Source: Christensenella sp034926635
Lineage (GTDB): Bacteria > Bacillota > Clostridia > Christensenellales > Christensenellaceae
Direction: 5' to 3'
Assembly: GCA_034926635.1 (NCBI GenBank)
Contig: JAYFQX010000009.1
Location: 1-57,912 of the forward strand
Length of the DNA stretch: 57,912 nt
Position numbers and translations under genes: made by a program. Of the stretch, positions 7,038 through 15,667 are shown one piece after another. Each line of letters opens with the position of its first letter. The stretch's first letter is position 1. The notes beneath the pieces were generated by a model, which was given only the letters and a program-made list of their open reading frames with translations, was not told the DNA's origin and did no database searches.

Positions 7038-7505
7038 ATGAAATATGCAATTGGCTGCGACGAGGCGGCCTTAGAAATGAAAAATGTGCTGAAAGAATAT
7101 TTAATCAATCAAGGGGTAGAGGTTCTTGACTTTGGTGTACAGGAAGGGGAAACCGCGCTTTATCCTGATATTGCACAAAAGGTTGCTGTTGCAGTGCAGC
7201 ACGGCCAAGCACAACGTGCCGTATTATGCTGTGGTACAGGACTCGGCATGGCTATTTGCGCCAATAAAGTTAAAGGTGTTCGCGCTACCGTTTGCCACGA
7301 TTTACTCTCCGCGGAACGCTCCCGCAAAAGCAATAACGCACAAATATTTTGTGTTGGCGCTAGAGTAATCGCGCCACAAGAAGCAGTTTTGTTGCTGGAT
7401 GTCTGGCATCATTGTGAATTTGCAGGCGGTGGATCTTCCAGCAAAGTTGATCGTATCTCAGAGTATGAAGAGCAGGCTTTTCAGCCGATTAATTGGGGGG
7501 AATGA
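7038..7505 (+). CDS. rpiB: RpiB/LacAB-family sugar-phosphate isomerase
   Basis: A 155-residue member of the RpiB family with the core CCGTGLGMAICANKVKGVRA and CHDLLSAERSRKSNNAQ (Cys base, Thr, His). Key differences from E. coli RpiB are visible. GCDH at the N-terminus is GCDE, so the substrate-binding His is Glu. The phosphate-binding segment GGRHQQRV is GGGSSSKV, so both Arg are lost. These changes suggest a substrate other than ribose 5-phosphate, for example a tetrulose phosphate as in D-threitol/erythritol pathways. It lies 11 bp after the SDR, with RBS AGGAGGG. Confidence 0.85.
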   Translation: MKYAIGCDEAALEMKNVLKEYLINQGVEVLDFGVQEGETALYPDIAQKVAVAVQHGQAQRAVLCCGTGLGMAICANKVKGVRATVCHDLLSAERSRKSNNAQIFCVGARVIAPQEAVLLLDVWHHCEFAGGGSSSKVDRISEYEEQAFQPINWGE

Positions 7506-7506
7506 A

Positions 7507-8496
7507 ATGCAAAGAATTTTAAATGATCCGGATAATATCGTAGACGAAATGCTTCGCGGCTTTCTCAGCGCACACCGTGACATTGTTCACGCAACCGATA
7601 ACCCGCGTGTTATTCAGTCTAATTTTACGCGTCCCGGACACGTCGGCATTACAACCGGTGGCGGAAGTGGGCATAAGCCCGCATTTATCGGATATTGTGG
7701 GAAAAACATGGTGGATACCGTTGCAGTAGGAGAAATCTGTTCTTCTCCTACTGCAAAAGCTTTTCTCGATGCTTTTAAAGCAGCAGACCAAGGGAAAGGC
7801 GTCGCTTGTTTATACGGGAACTACTCCGGGGATAATATGAACGTAAAAATGGCTGTCAAAAAAGCCGAAAAAGAGGGGATCACCGTTAAAACTGTGGTAG
7901 CGAACGACGATGTTGCTTCTGCGCCACGCGATCAGAGCGAAAAGCGACGCGGCGTTGCAGGCGAGGTGTTGATGTGGAAAGTAGCGGGAGCAAAAGCAGC
8001 ATCAGGCGCTTCCCTCGATGAGGTAATTGACTGCGCGCAAAAGGCAATTGACCATACGCGAAGCGTAGGAATCGGTTTAACTCCTTGTACACTTCCTGCC
8101 GTTGGCCATCCAAATTTTGAAATTAAGGAAGGTACCATGGAGGTTGGGATCGGTCATCATGGCGAGCCCGGAATAGAGGTTACAAAACTTGAATCTGCAA
8201 ACATGATGGCAAAACGTATGCTTGACATCATACTTCCTGATTATCCGTTTACCGCAGGAGATGAAACGGTTGTCCTCGTTTCGGGTTTAGGTGCGACCCC
8301 TGTTATGGAACTTTATGTTTTATATGACGAAGTGCGTAGGTTGTTGTCAGAAAGTGGTATCAGCATCTATCGGGCTTATGTGGGGAATTATTTTACTTCT
8401 CTGGATATGATGGGCGCAAGCGTAACGCTTATGAAGTTAGATGACGAACTAAAGTCGTGCATTGACCTGGAGGTTGATACCGTGGGTCTTAAATAA
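7507..8496 (+). CDS. dhaK: Dihydroxyacetone kinase-like DhaK subunit
   Basis: A 329-residue substrate-binding subunit. GIGHHGEPGI contains the His that forms a hemiaminal with the ketose. GGGSGHKPA carries the second His but has Lys where DhaK of E. coli has Glu (GHEP), and YSGDNMN holds the Asp. Class members phosphorylate dihydroxyacetone, and relatives phosphorylate erythrulose. ATG at 7507 follows GGGGGGAA by 4 bp and lies 1 bp after the rpiB stop. It needs the ATP-binding DhaL encoded next. No PTS DhaM or EI/HPr gene is in view, so either ATP or a distant DhaM would be the donor. Confidence 0.87.
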   Translation: MQRILNDPDNIVDEMLRGFLSAHRDIVHATDNPRVIQSNFTRPGHVGITTGGGSGHKPAFIGYCGKNMVDTVAVGEICSSPTAKAFLDAFKAADQGKGVACLYGNYSGDNMNVKMAVKKAEKEGITVKTVVANDDVASAPRDQSEKRRGVAGEVLMWKVAGAKAASGASLDEVIDCAQKAIDHTRSVGIGLTPCTLPAVGHPNFEIKEGTMEVGIGHHGEPGIEVTKLESANMMAKRMLDIILPDYPFTAGDETVVLVSGLGATPVMELYVLYDEVRRLLSESGISIYRAYVGNYFTSLDMMGASVTLMKLDDELKSCIDLEVDTVGLK

Positions 8497-8512
8497 TTAG
8501 GAGGCAAATCAA

Positions 8513-9199
8513 ATGGATTATTTTTATAACGCAGATGGTCAGATTGTTATAGAAAGCATGATTAAGGCGATACAGCGGAATAAAGACTATCTTGGTGAAA
8601 TCGATGGGTTGGTAGGAGATGGCGACCATGGAATGAACATGAATAAGGGCTTTACAAAAGCGCAGACTGCACTTGCAGACCAGCCTTCATCATTTACAGA
8701 AAGTCTTTTCATTTTAGGCGATATCTTGTTCAATGAAATCGGCGGCTCCATGGGACCGATCTATGGTACTATTTTTACAGAAATGTCCGAAGCAGCAAGC
8801 GATTGTAAACAAATCAATCTCGAGGTTTTTTCCAAAATGCTGTCCGCCGGTTTATCTGGTCTGGAAGATGTTGTTGAGGCTCGTCCCGGCGATAAAACAT
8901 TGGTTGACGCCTTGTCGCCCGCAGTTGACGCCATAAACAATGCACAAATAGAAGGTCTTGGATTTAAAGAAGCATTACATGATATGAAGCTCGCTTCTGA
9001 ATCCGGAAAAAATTCTACAAAAGATATGGTTGCTAAATTTGGTCGCAGCAGCCGCTTGGGCGAACGTTCCCGTGGCGTTATTGATGCCGGAGCTGCAAGC
9101 TGTAATATTATATTACAGGCAATGGCGGACGCGCTCCTTGATTTAATTCAGCGGGAAGACATGAAAAAGCGGATCCATACTTTATTAGAAAACGCATAG
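8513..9199 (+). CDS. dhaL: Dihydroxyacetone kinase-like DhaL (ATP/ADP-binding) subunit
   Basis: A 228-residue all-helical nucleotide-binding subunit. GDGDHGMNMNKGF supplies the Asp cluster that holds the Mg ions. GGSMGPIYG and RPGDKTLVDALSPA are conserved, and GRSSRLGERSRGVIDAGAAS is the adenine-side loop. It pairs with the DhaK upstream (16-bp gap, RBS AGGAGGC). It ends the SDR operon at a strong terminator. The extra ~15 C-terminal residues (QREDMKKRIHTLLENA) are helical and of no known role. Confidence 0.88.
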   Translation: MDYFYNADGQIVIESMIKAIQRNKDYLGEIDGLVGDGDHGMNMNKGFTKAQTALADQPSSFTESLFILGDILFNEIGGSMGPIYGTIFTEMSEAASDCKQINLEVFSKMLSAGLSGLEDVVEARPGDKTLVDALSPAVDAINNAQIEGLGFKEALHDMKLASESGKNSTKDMVAKFGRSSRLGERSRGVIDAGAASCNIILQAMADALLDLIQREDMKKRIHTLLENA

Positions 9200-9247
9200 C
9201 CGTTATCGTTTCATACATTTTCACTCCTCCGATATTTTGATATAATC

Positions 9248-9287
9248 GCAAAGGCCCTGTCTCGCAGATGCGAAACCGGGCCTTTGC
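9248..9287. terminator. Bidirectional terminator
   Basis: GCAAAGGCCC (9248-9257) pairs with GGGCCTTTGC (9278-9287), with an inner GTCTCGCA/TGCGAAAC stem. It separates dhaL (plus) from the convergent hydroxyacyl-CoA dehydrogenase (minus). Confidence 0.8.
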
Positions 9288-9352
9288 TTAGCTATTCTAC
9301 AGTATGGTATTATCAAATTAAAATTCCGGATATTGAAACAATCTTTTTCCAT

Positions 9353-10204
9353 TCAGCTTGTATAGCGAAAAAATCCCAAACCTGTTTTTCTTCCCAATTT
9401 TCCGGCACGTACCATCTTTCTCAGCAAAGGATGTGGTCTATATTTTGTATCGCCTGTCTCCGCATATAATACTTCCATAATTGCCAAACATACATCCAAT
9501 CCAACCAAATCACCTAGCGCCAGCGGTCCCATCGGGTGGTTTGCGCCAAGTTTCATCGCAACATCAATATCTTCTGCGCTCGCCACGCCGTCCGCATAAA
9601 CCCCAATTCCTTCGTTTATCATGGGGATCAATATTCTGTTTACTACAAATCCCGCGCTTTCGTTGACACACACCGGTACTTTCCCAATTTCCTGCGCAAT
9701 ATGGATCGTCTTCTCCATACTTTCGCGAGATGTATGTTCTCCTTTAATAATTTCTACCAATTTCATAATAATTGGAGGGTTAAAAAAGTGCATTCCTAAA
9801 AAACGTTCTTTATGTTTTAATGCAGCGGCAATTTCAGTAATCGAAAGGCTTGACGTATTAGAGACCAGCAACGCTTCCTCTCCAATATATTTTTCCAGTT
9901 CCTGAAAAACGCTATGTTTTAATTGCATATTTTCTGATATCGCTTCAATCGCAATGCAGCTTCCCTCGCATTGTTCCATACTTGTTGATATCGTAATATT
10001 ATTAAGCGTCTGATTCTTTTCTTCTGCAGTTATCTTACCTTTTTCCATAAGCTTTGCAAGACTGTTCTCTATTCTGGAATATCCTTTTTCCGCAAATTCT
10101 ATTGTTACGTCAATCAGACTGACCTCATATCCATTACTTGCAAAAACTTGCGTAATCGATGCCCCCATCGTTCCTGCACCCACAACAGTTGCTTTTCCCA
10201 TCAT
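9353..10204 (-). CDS. hbd: 3-hydroxybutyryl-CoA dehydrogenase
   Basis: A 283-residue 3-hydroxyacyl-CoA dehydrogenase reducing acetoacetyl-CoA to 3-hydroxybutyryl-CoA or the reverse. Rossmann motif VVGAGTMGASITQ (~6-18), NTSSLSITEIA with catalytic Ser, HFFNPP with catalytic His, and ESAGFVVNRIL then NHPMGPLALGDLVGLD are all present. It starts at an ATG overlapping the end of the crotonase gene (GAGGG, 9 bp upstream). Last gene of a four-gene minus-strand operon. Confidence 0.92.
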   Translation of the reverse strand: MMGKATVVGAGTMGASITQVFASNGYEVSLIDVTIEFAEKGYSRIENSLAKLMEKGKITAEEKNQTLNNITISTSMEQCEGSCIAIEAISENMQLKHSVFQELEKYIGEEALLVSNTSSLSITEIAAALKHKERFLGMHFFNPPIIMKLVEIIKGEHTSRESMEKTIHIAQEIGKVPVCVNESAGFVVNRILIPMINEGIGVYADGVASAEDIDVAMKLGANHPMGPLALGDLVGLDVCLAIMEVLYAETGDTKYRPHPLLRKMVRAGKLGRKTGLGFFRYTS

Positions 10205-10206
10205 GC

Positions 10207-10968
10207 TTATTTTCCCTCAAATCTCTCCGTCTTCACTTTTTCGCAAAAGTTCTTCATTCCCATTCTTTGGTCTGCCGTACAAAAAAGCTCTCCAAAAAGT
10301 GAACTGCTCGCAAAATCAGGCATATCACTTTGCATCACTCTTTTTGCATTCTTGACTCCTATTGGCGCATTCCTGCATATTCTTTCGGCAATGGTCCTGA
10401 CAGAATCATTTAGTTCCCCTATTGGGAAGACTGCGTTCACCACGCCAAGTTCTAACGCTTTTGCCGCATCAATGCGCTTTCCCGTAAACACCATTTCACA
10501 TGCGGCTGCATAGCCTGCCACATGCTTCAATCTTTTGGAGCCTCCCCAGCCCGGCATGATCCCAAGTCCTACTTCCGGCAGCCCCATTACGGCATTTTCC
10601 GATGCTATCCTAAAATCACATGCCAACGCCAATTCGAGCCCTCCTCCAAAAGCAAATCCATTAATTGCTGCAATTACCGGAATCTCCAATTTAGATATTT
10701 TTTCAAATATACTACTTCCATAATCCGAAAACTGCTTTGCGCGCGTAAAGTCCATGCTCCCCATTTCTTTGATATCCGCTCCCGCCGCAAACGCAACATC
10801 ACCTTCTCCTCTAATAATCAGGCAACGAATTGATTTATCTGCTTTTATACAGGTTACATTCCATTCAATATCACGTAGCATTTGTTCGTTTAGTGCATTG
10901 AGCTGCTCCGGTCTGAATAAAACTAACCATGCCAGATCATTTTCCTTGATTAATTTTACTGTTTGCAT
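10207..10968 (-). CDS. crt: Enoyl-CoA hydratase / crotonase
   Basis: A 253-residue crotonase-fold enzyme. The oxyanion segments AAGADIKEM and GFAFGGGLELALACD are present. Glu residues in GGGLELA and LPEVGLGIMPGWGG match the two catalytic glutamates of enoyl-CoA hydratases. It hydrates crotonyl-CoA to 3-hydroxybutyryl-CoA. The RBS AGGAGAGG is 5 bp before ATG, and it follows the thiolase gene by 9 bp. Confidence 0.9.
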   Translation of the reverse strand: MQTVKLIKENDLAWLVLFRPEQLNALNEQMLRDIEWNVTCIKADKSIRCLIIRGEGDVAFAAGADIKEMGSMDFTRAKQFSDYGSSIFEKISKLEIPVIAAINGFAFGGGLELALACDFRIASENAVMGLPEVGLGIMPGWGGSKRLKHVAGYAAACEMVFTGKRIDAAKALELGVVNAVFPIGELNDSVRTIAERICRNAPIGVKNAKRVMQSDMPDFASSSLFGELFCTADQRMGMKNFCEKVKTERFEGK

Positions 10969-10977
10969 TTTCCTCTC

Positions 10978-12168
10978 CTACATACAGAAACTATCTCGTT
11001 CAAAGATTGCAGCCTCGCCCATTCCGCCGCCAATACATAATGTTGAAAGTCCAAAATGCGCTTTACGCCTCATCATCTCATAGATCAGAGTAACTGTAAT
11101 CCGCGCTCCCGATGCACCAATTGGGTGTCCCAGCGCCAGCGCCCCACCATTTACATTGACTTTTTCCTCTTGAATATCCAATAGTTTCAAAACTGCGATT
11201 GCCTGCGAAGCAAACGCCTCATTCGCTTCAATTAAATCTATGTCTTCCATAATAAGTCCCGCTGTTTTTAATGCTTTTTTAACCGAGTTCACAGGACCGA
11301 TTCCCATAAATGCAGGATCTACGCCACAGGATGCACCGCTTACCCACCGAACTTGAGGTTTAATTCCTTTCCCCTGTGCAAAATCCTTTGACATCATTAC
11401 CATGCATGCTCCACCATCGTTAATACCCGATGCATTTCCTGCCGTTACCGTTCCATCTTTTTTAAAAGCCGGCTTCAATCGTGCCAGGCCTTCAGCGGAT
11501 GCATCAAACCGAATATGCTCATCTTCACAAAAAATCTTTTCTGCCCCGCGTTTTTGTGGAATCACAATCGGAATGATTTCTTCCTCAAATCGTTTCTTTT
11601 CTACTGCTGCAGCTGCCTTCTTCTGTGACCTAAGTGCAAATTCGTCTTGTTGTTTTCTTGTAATTTCAAATTTTTCCGCCACATTTTCTGCTGTTATTCC
11701 CATATGATAATCATTGAAAATATCCCATAACCCTTCATGGATCATAGAATCAACCATTGCCACATTTCCCATCTTCTGCCCCCAACGTAAAGGAACCAAA
11801 TGTGGCGCACGAGACATATTCTCCATTCCACCCACGATAATGCACTCTGCCTGACCCGATGCAATCAGCGCCGAGGCTATGTTCACTGCATACAATCCCG
11901 ATCCGCATACCTTATTAATCGTAACTGCAGGAACCTCTTTTGGTATTCCGGCTGCCATGGCAGCCTGCCGCGCCGGGTTTTGTCCTTGACCTGCCTGCAG
12001 GACATTTCCCATGATCACCTGATCCACATCGCACACATCAATTTTGGCGCGCATACATGCCTCTTTTATGACTGCCGCCCCAATCAATGCTGCCGGCATT
12101 TCTTTCAGTCCTCCCCCAAGAGTCCCAATTGCCGTTCTAACCGCTCCCGCAATATATATTTCTTTCAT
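10978..12168 (-). CDS. thlA: Acetyl-CoA acetyltransferase (thiolase)
   Basis: A 396-residue biosynthetic-type thiolase. The nucleophilic Cys is in NKVCGSGLYAV (~88), His in GHPIGASGAR (~350) and the second Cys in LCIGGGMGEA (~380). It condenses two acetyl-CoA or cleaves acetoacetyl-CoA. Its ATG overlaps the stop of the OYE gene by 4 bp (ATGA), with GGAGAGAGG in the upstream coding region, so the two are coupled. Confidence 0.93.
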   Translation of the reverse strand: MKEIYIAGAVRTAIGTLGGGLKEMPAALIGAAVIKEACMRAKIDVCDVDQVIMGNVLQAGQGQNPARQAAMAAGIPKEVPAVTINKVCGSGLYAVNIASALIASGQAECIIVGGMENMSRAPHLVPLRWGQKMGNVAMVDSMIHEGLWDIFNDYHMGITAENVAEKFEITRKQQDEFALRSQKKAAAAVEKKRFEEEIIPIVIPQKRGAEKIFCEDEHIRFDASAEGLARLKPAFKKDGTVTAGNASGINDGGACMVMMSKDFAQGKGIKPQVRWVSGASCGVDPAFMGIGPVNSVKKALKTAGLIMEDIDLIEANEAFASQAIAVLKLLDIQEEKVNVNGGALALGHPIGASGARITVTLIYEMMRRKAHFGLSTLCIGGGMGEAAIFERDSFCM

Positions 12169-13331
12169 TTTGCCTCTCTCCTGCCGGTCTTAAAAACACA
12201 TTGAACTTCTTCATTGATATCGCGTCCGTTTTTGTTCAGACACCCATTACATGACACGCACCGTGCTATATACTCTGGATCTTTTTTCCACCTTGTTACT
12301 AAATCGGGTTCACAGATAAGCGCACGCGATAATCCAAAATATTCAATATCTGTTTGATTTAACAAATTTTCCATACGACGGTAGTTCAAGTTTCCGCCTG
12401 TCAGCATAATTTTGGCGTGCTTCATTCTTCGCGCTGCTTGTGATGCAAACATCCAAAAATAAGATTGATCTTCAACTTTATGTAAATGCTTTCTTGCTGT
12501 TTTTTCAAAGTTTCCGACACCAGATGTATTGCCGCCGCTTACTTCAATTAAATCTATACCCATTTCATCTAATTGTGTACAAACCTTCATCGCGTCTTCT
12601 TCTGTCAGTCCTTCTTCCTTCATGAAGTCACTGCAGTTTAGCTTTATCATTACTGGATACTCATTGCCAACAGCTTTCCTTACAGCGGTATAAACTTCAT
12701 AAATAATCCGTGCCCTGTTATGAATATCTCCGCCATATTCGTCAGTTCTTCTGTTGAAAAATGGCGTTAACCATTGGCTTAACATGTATCCATGCGCTGC
12801 ATGGATCTGAACACCATCTATTCCCGCTTTTTTGGCGCGCAAAGCCGCTGCAGCAAAATTCTCTGCAAGGACGTTGATATCTTCTTTTGAGGCTACTACC
12901 GGCGTAATTCCTGAGCGTTCATTAAAAACTGCCGAGGGACCGATAATATACATTTTCTTTTTATCTTCTTCATAACAAATATTTTGCGATCCGCCATATA
13001 CGATCTGCGCCACAATCTTTACGTTTTGTGCATGTACTATTTCTGCAAGTTTGTGGTATTCCGGTATGAAACTATCATCATAAATACCAATCATCCTATT
13101 ATTTGGATGTTCTTCTTCTGTGATATATGCAAAACTTGTAAAGAGCAAACCTGTTCCGCCCTTTGCAAGGTCTTCGTAGATTTTATAAACAGCCTCATTC
13201 AGATGCCCATTTTTTTGTGCAAAACCAAGCCATGTTCCCGAACGCGCAAAACGGTTCTGTAAATCAAGGTTGTTAATTTTTGTATGATCAAACAATGCTT
13301 TCATTGTACTTTTTTCTTTTTCCATTTTCAT
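12165..13331 (-). CDS. NADH:flavin oxidoreductase (Old Yellow Enzyme family, short form)
   Basis: About 388 residues forming only the FMN-binding TIM barrel (IDGVQIHAAHGYMLSQWLTPFFNRRTD cut here into GVQIHAAHGYML and the RTDEYGG loop; LTGGNL; GLSRALICEPDLV). It ends with CVSCNGC, part of the 4Fe-4S Cys set, but lacks the C-terminal NADH/FAD domain of 2,4-dienoyl-CoA or 2-enoate reductases. It is the first gene of the thl-crt-hbd operon, where a butyryl-CoA dehydrogenase would be expected, so an enoyl-CoA or enoate substrate is possible. ATG 13331 follows AAGGA; ATG 13343 is an alternative. Confidence 0.82.
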   Translation of the reverse strand: MKMEKEKSTMKALFDHTKINNLDLQNRFARSGTWLGFAQKNGHLNEAVYKIYEDLAKGGTGLLFTSFAYITEEEHPNNRMIGIYDDSFIPEYHKLAEIVHAQNVKIVAQIVYGGSQNICYEEDKKKMYIIGPSAVFNERSGITPVVASKEDINVLAENFAAAALRAKKAGIDGVQIHAAHGYMLSQWLTPFFNRRTDEYGGDIHNRARIIYEVYTAVRKAVGNEYPVMIKLNCSDFMKEEGLTEEDAMKVCTQLDEMGIDLIEVSGGNTSGVGNFEKTARKHLHKVEDQSYFWMFASQAARRMKHAKIMLTGGNLNYRRMENLLNQTDIEYFGLSRALICEPDLVTRWKKDPEYIARCVSCNGCLNKNGRDINEEVQCVFKTGRREAK

Positions 13332-13374
13332 ATTATCCTTCATTTTGGAATCTTCTGATTTTATGGCATTCTTA

Positions 13375-13403
13375 CCTATTTTTTAGTTTTTTTAAAAAAT
13401 AGG
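13375..13403. repeat. AT-rich inverted repeat
   Basis: CCTATTTTTT (13375-13384) and AAAAAATAGG (13394-13403) with a 9-base loop, 44 bp upstream of the OYE start. It could be an operator or a weak terminator for the ABC operon; no T-run follows on the minus strand. Confidence 0.45.
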
Positions 13404-13432
13404 CTAAGTGCGCACCCAGGGAAAATCTATTA

Positions 13433-13650
13433 TCATTCAGGTTCAACATTGATTTTTATCCACTGCTTACCTTGGTAATCCCGTTTACCTAAATCCTGAT
13501 ATCGAATGGGTCTTCTCCTTACATATTGTTCCTGAAAAGATTTTCCCAAAAATGCGCGTACCCAACCTTCCTAAATAGTCCTCAGGACACTTTCATACTC
13601 CAAATATTGTCCTAACTGTTTTGAAACTCTGTTTTTTAAAGCAACTTTAA
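13433..13650 (-). pseudogene. Possible gene remnant with an in-frame stop
   Basis: The 315-bp gap between the ABC operon and the OYE gene carries, on the minus strand, a protein-like frame (FKVALKNRVSKQLGQYLEY..., TAG, EGWVRAFLGKSF..., ending KQWIKINVEPE) interrupted once by TAG. The stretch is rich in K, R, Q and Y and is not low complexity, but I do not recognise the family. It has no start codon with an RBS. It may be the tail of a decayed gene of the ABC operon, or chance. Confidence 0.3.
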
Positions 13651-13658
13651 AATCTGTA

Positions 13659-14666
13659 TTATTGCCGCAATTTTGGCGACCTACACTGTATCATGAGGAT
13701 CAAAACCAGTAAAACGCCCTGCAAGAATGTACGTGTTCCTTCCGCCATCCCTACTGCAGTAAGTACGCTTGTCAAAAGGATCATAACAACCGAACCCAGG
13801 AAGGCGCCGATCAGCGTACCTTTACCACCTGCTACGCGCGCACCGCCAATGACGACTGCAGCGATTGAAAGCATCGTATATTCTTCACCCATTTTAAGTT
13901 GTCCGCTTCCTGTATAACCAACCAACAGAAGCCCCGCGATACAAGAGAAAATACTACAGAGCATAAAGGCAATGACAACAGTTCTGTCTACATGGATTCC
14001 GCAGAGAGCTGCAGCTTTCCGATTGTTGCCAACCAGATACAGCGATTTCCCGTAGCGGCTTCTTCTCATAACAAATTCCATTGCGACAATCGCTATCACA
14101 GCAATAATCAGCAGCGGTCTTATAACTCCGACAATGGGCCGTCCGACCCCCATCAAAAGAGGAGGAACCATAACTGCGGGCTGTCCCCTCGTATACAGGA
14201 ATGTAAAACCATTTACAACCGTTGCCATAACAAGCGTCATTGCAAGCGCAGGAATTTTGATTTTTTGTACGCAGATACCGTTGATAAACCCAATCAGTGC
14301 TCCCAACCCCACTAATACCAGGATTGCCGGGATAATCATAATATCTTCACCCACAGAAACCATAGAGCCAATCAGCGCTCCCATAGACATTACCGCACCT
14401 GCAGAAAGGTCAATGCTAAAGTCCCCTGAAAAAATTACCATGGATTGTCCGATTGCTACCATCGCCAGCAAGCTTGCCTGCGAAAGGACGCTTCCCATAT
14501 TTCCAACGGAAGCAAACCCATTACTAAGCACCTGCCCTAAAACTACCAATATTACAATTGCTGCAACAGAGGGAATAAACGGCTTAAATGATTGATAAAA
14601 TGTATTGGACTTACTTTGCGATTCGTTGATGTTGATCGCTTCTATTGTACTGCTTTCTGCCTTCAT
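13659..14666 (-). CDS. Sugar ABC transporter permease (RbsC/AraH family)
   Basis: A 335-residue integral membrane protein with about 8-10 hydrophobic segments from residue ~33, including LLAMVAIGQSMVIFSGDFSIDLSAGAV cut as AIGQSMVIFSGDFSIDLS, the family's conserved block. AAVVIGGARVAGGKGTLIGAFLG near the end is the EAA-like coupling segment. It forms the pore with the neighbouring permease. ATG follows the upstream stop directly (TAAATG) with RBS AGGAGGG. Last gene of the importer operon; no clear terminator follows. Confidence 0.9.
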   Translation of the reverse strand: MKAESSTIEAININESQSKSNTFYQSFKPFIPSVAAIVILVVLGQVLSNGFASVGNMGSVLSQASLLAMVAIGQSMVIFSGDFSIDLSAGAVMSMGALIGSMVSVGEDIMIIPAILVLVGLGALIGFINGICVQKIKIPALAMTLVMATVVNGFTFLYTRGQPAVMVPPLLMGVGRPIVGVIRPLLIIAVIAIVAMEFVMRRSRYGKSLYLVGNNRKAAALCGIHVDRTVVIAFMLCSIFSCIAGLLLVGYTGSGQLKMGEEYTMLSIAAVVIGGARVAGGKGTLIGAFLGSVVMILLTSVLTAVGMAEGTRTFLQGVLLVLILMIQCRSPKLRQ

Positions 14667-15662
14667 TTATTGGCCCTCCTCTTTGTTTAATTCCAAACGC
14701 TGCGGCGCCTTCATTAGGCTTTTCTCCGTTCTTGTCGACAAAATGATCGATCCAAGCGTTCCCAGCAGAAGGATAATGCCTTTTATAAAATCCTGATAGA
14801 AGGAAGATACCCCCGTCGCAAGAACAACCGTAGTGACCATTTGCAGGAACAATGCGCCGAAAACCGCTCCCCATGCGTCGCCCTTGCCGCCGGCAAGGCT
14901 GATCCCGCCAATTACGCATGCCGCTAAACTATTCAACGAAAGCGTTAATCCTACACGAGAATCCCCACCGCCCGAGTTTGAGGAAATTGCAAGCCCTGCA
15001 ATTCCTGCACAAAGGCCAGCGAAAACATAGGTGAAAAATCTGACCCTGTCAACATGAATTCCTGATACGTATGCTTTTTGCTCATTTTGACCGGATGCCA
15101 TAATGTTGGTTCCAAATCTACTATACTGAATCAATTTTGCTAACACCAAAACCAGGGCAATGATGAAAACAGGGAATGGTATTCCTAAAAAAGCATTGTT
15201 GTACACAGTTGTAAATGAAGAAGGAATGCTTCCTCCCGGAAGCGGCATTAGCCACAAAGCCAGACCAGCATAAATAGATGATGCCGCAAAGGTTGCCAGC
15301 ATAGGCGATACCCTTAAAAATCCGACAATCAAACCATTTAGTGCACCCATTCCTACCGCCAGCAAGATACAAACCAAAACTGCAACACCGCTATTAACGC
15401 CAGCTTCAATCATCATTGCAAAACACACATTAACCAGACAAACCATACCGCCCAGAGAGATATCAATCCCCCCTGCCCTCATGACAACACCCACGCCGAT
15501 TGATACACATATCAACGGTGTGTTTGCCGCAAAAAATCCAGTCATAAAATTCATTGACAAAAAATTATCGGTCATAAATATGTTGAGTATGAAAAATGCC
15601 AGCATCAGAATTAAAGACGGAAAGGCGCTCCATTTTGTAATATTCCCCAATTTATTTTTCAT
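14667..15662 (-). CDS. Sugar ABC transporter permease (RbsC family)
   Basis: About 331 residues and a paralogue of the next permease, so the pore is probably a heterodimer. It has PLICVSIGVGVVMRAGGIDISLGGMVCL (quoted as VVMRAGGIDISLGGM) and CVIGGISLAGGKGDAWGAVFGAL (GGISLAGGKGDAWGA), the conserved permease blocks. ATG 15662 lies 7 bp after AAGGAAG; the GTG at 15671 sits on that site and is less likely. The gap to the ATPase stop is 5 bp. Confidence 0.9.
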   Translation of the reverse strand: MKNKLGNITKWSAFPSLILMLAFFILNIFMTDNFLSMNFMTGFFAANTPLICVSIGVGVVMRAGGIDISLGGMVCLVNVCFAMMIEAGVNSGVAVLVCILLAVGMGALNGLIVGFLRVSPMLATFAASSIYAGLALWLMPLPGGSIPSSFTTVYNNAFLGIPFPVFIIALVLVLAKLIQYSRFGTNIMASGQNEQKAYVSGIHVDRVRFFTYVFAGLCAGIAGLAISSNSGGGDSRVGLTLSLNSLAACVIGGISLAGGKGDAWGAVFGALFLQMVTTVVLATGVSSFYQDFIKGIILLLGTLGSIILSTRTEKSLMKAPQRLELNKEEGQ

Positions 15663-15667
15663 TCCTG

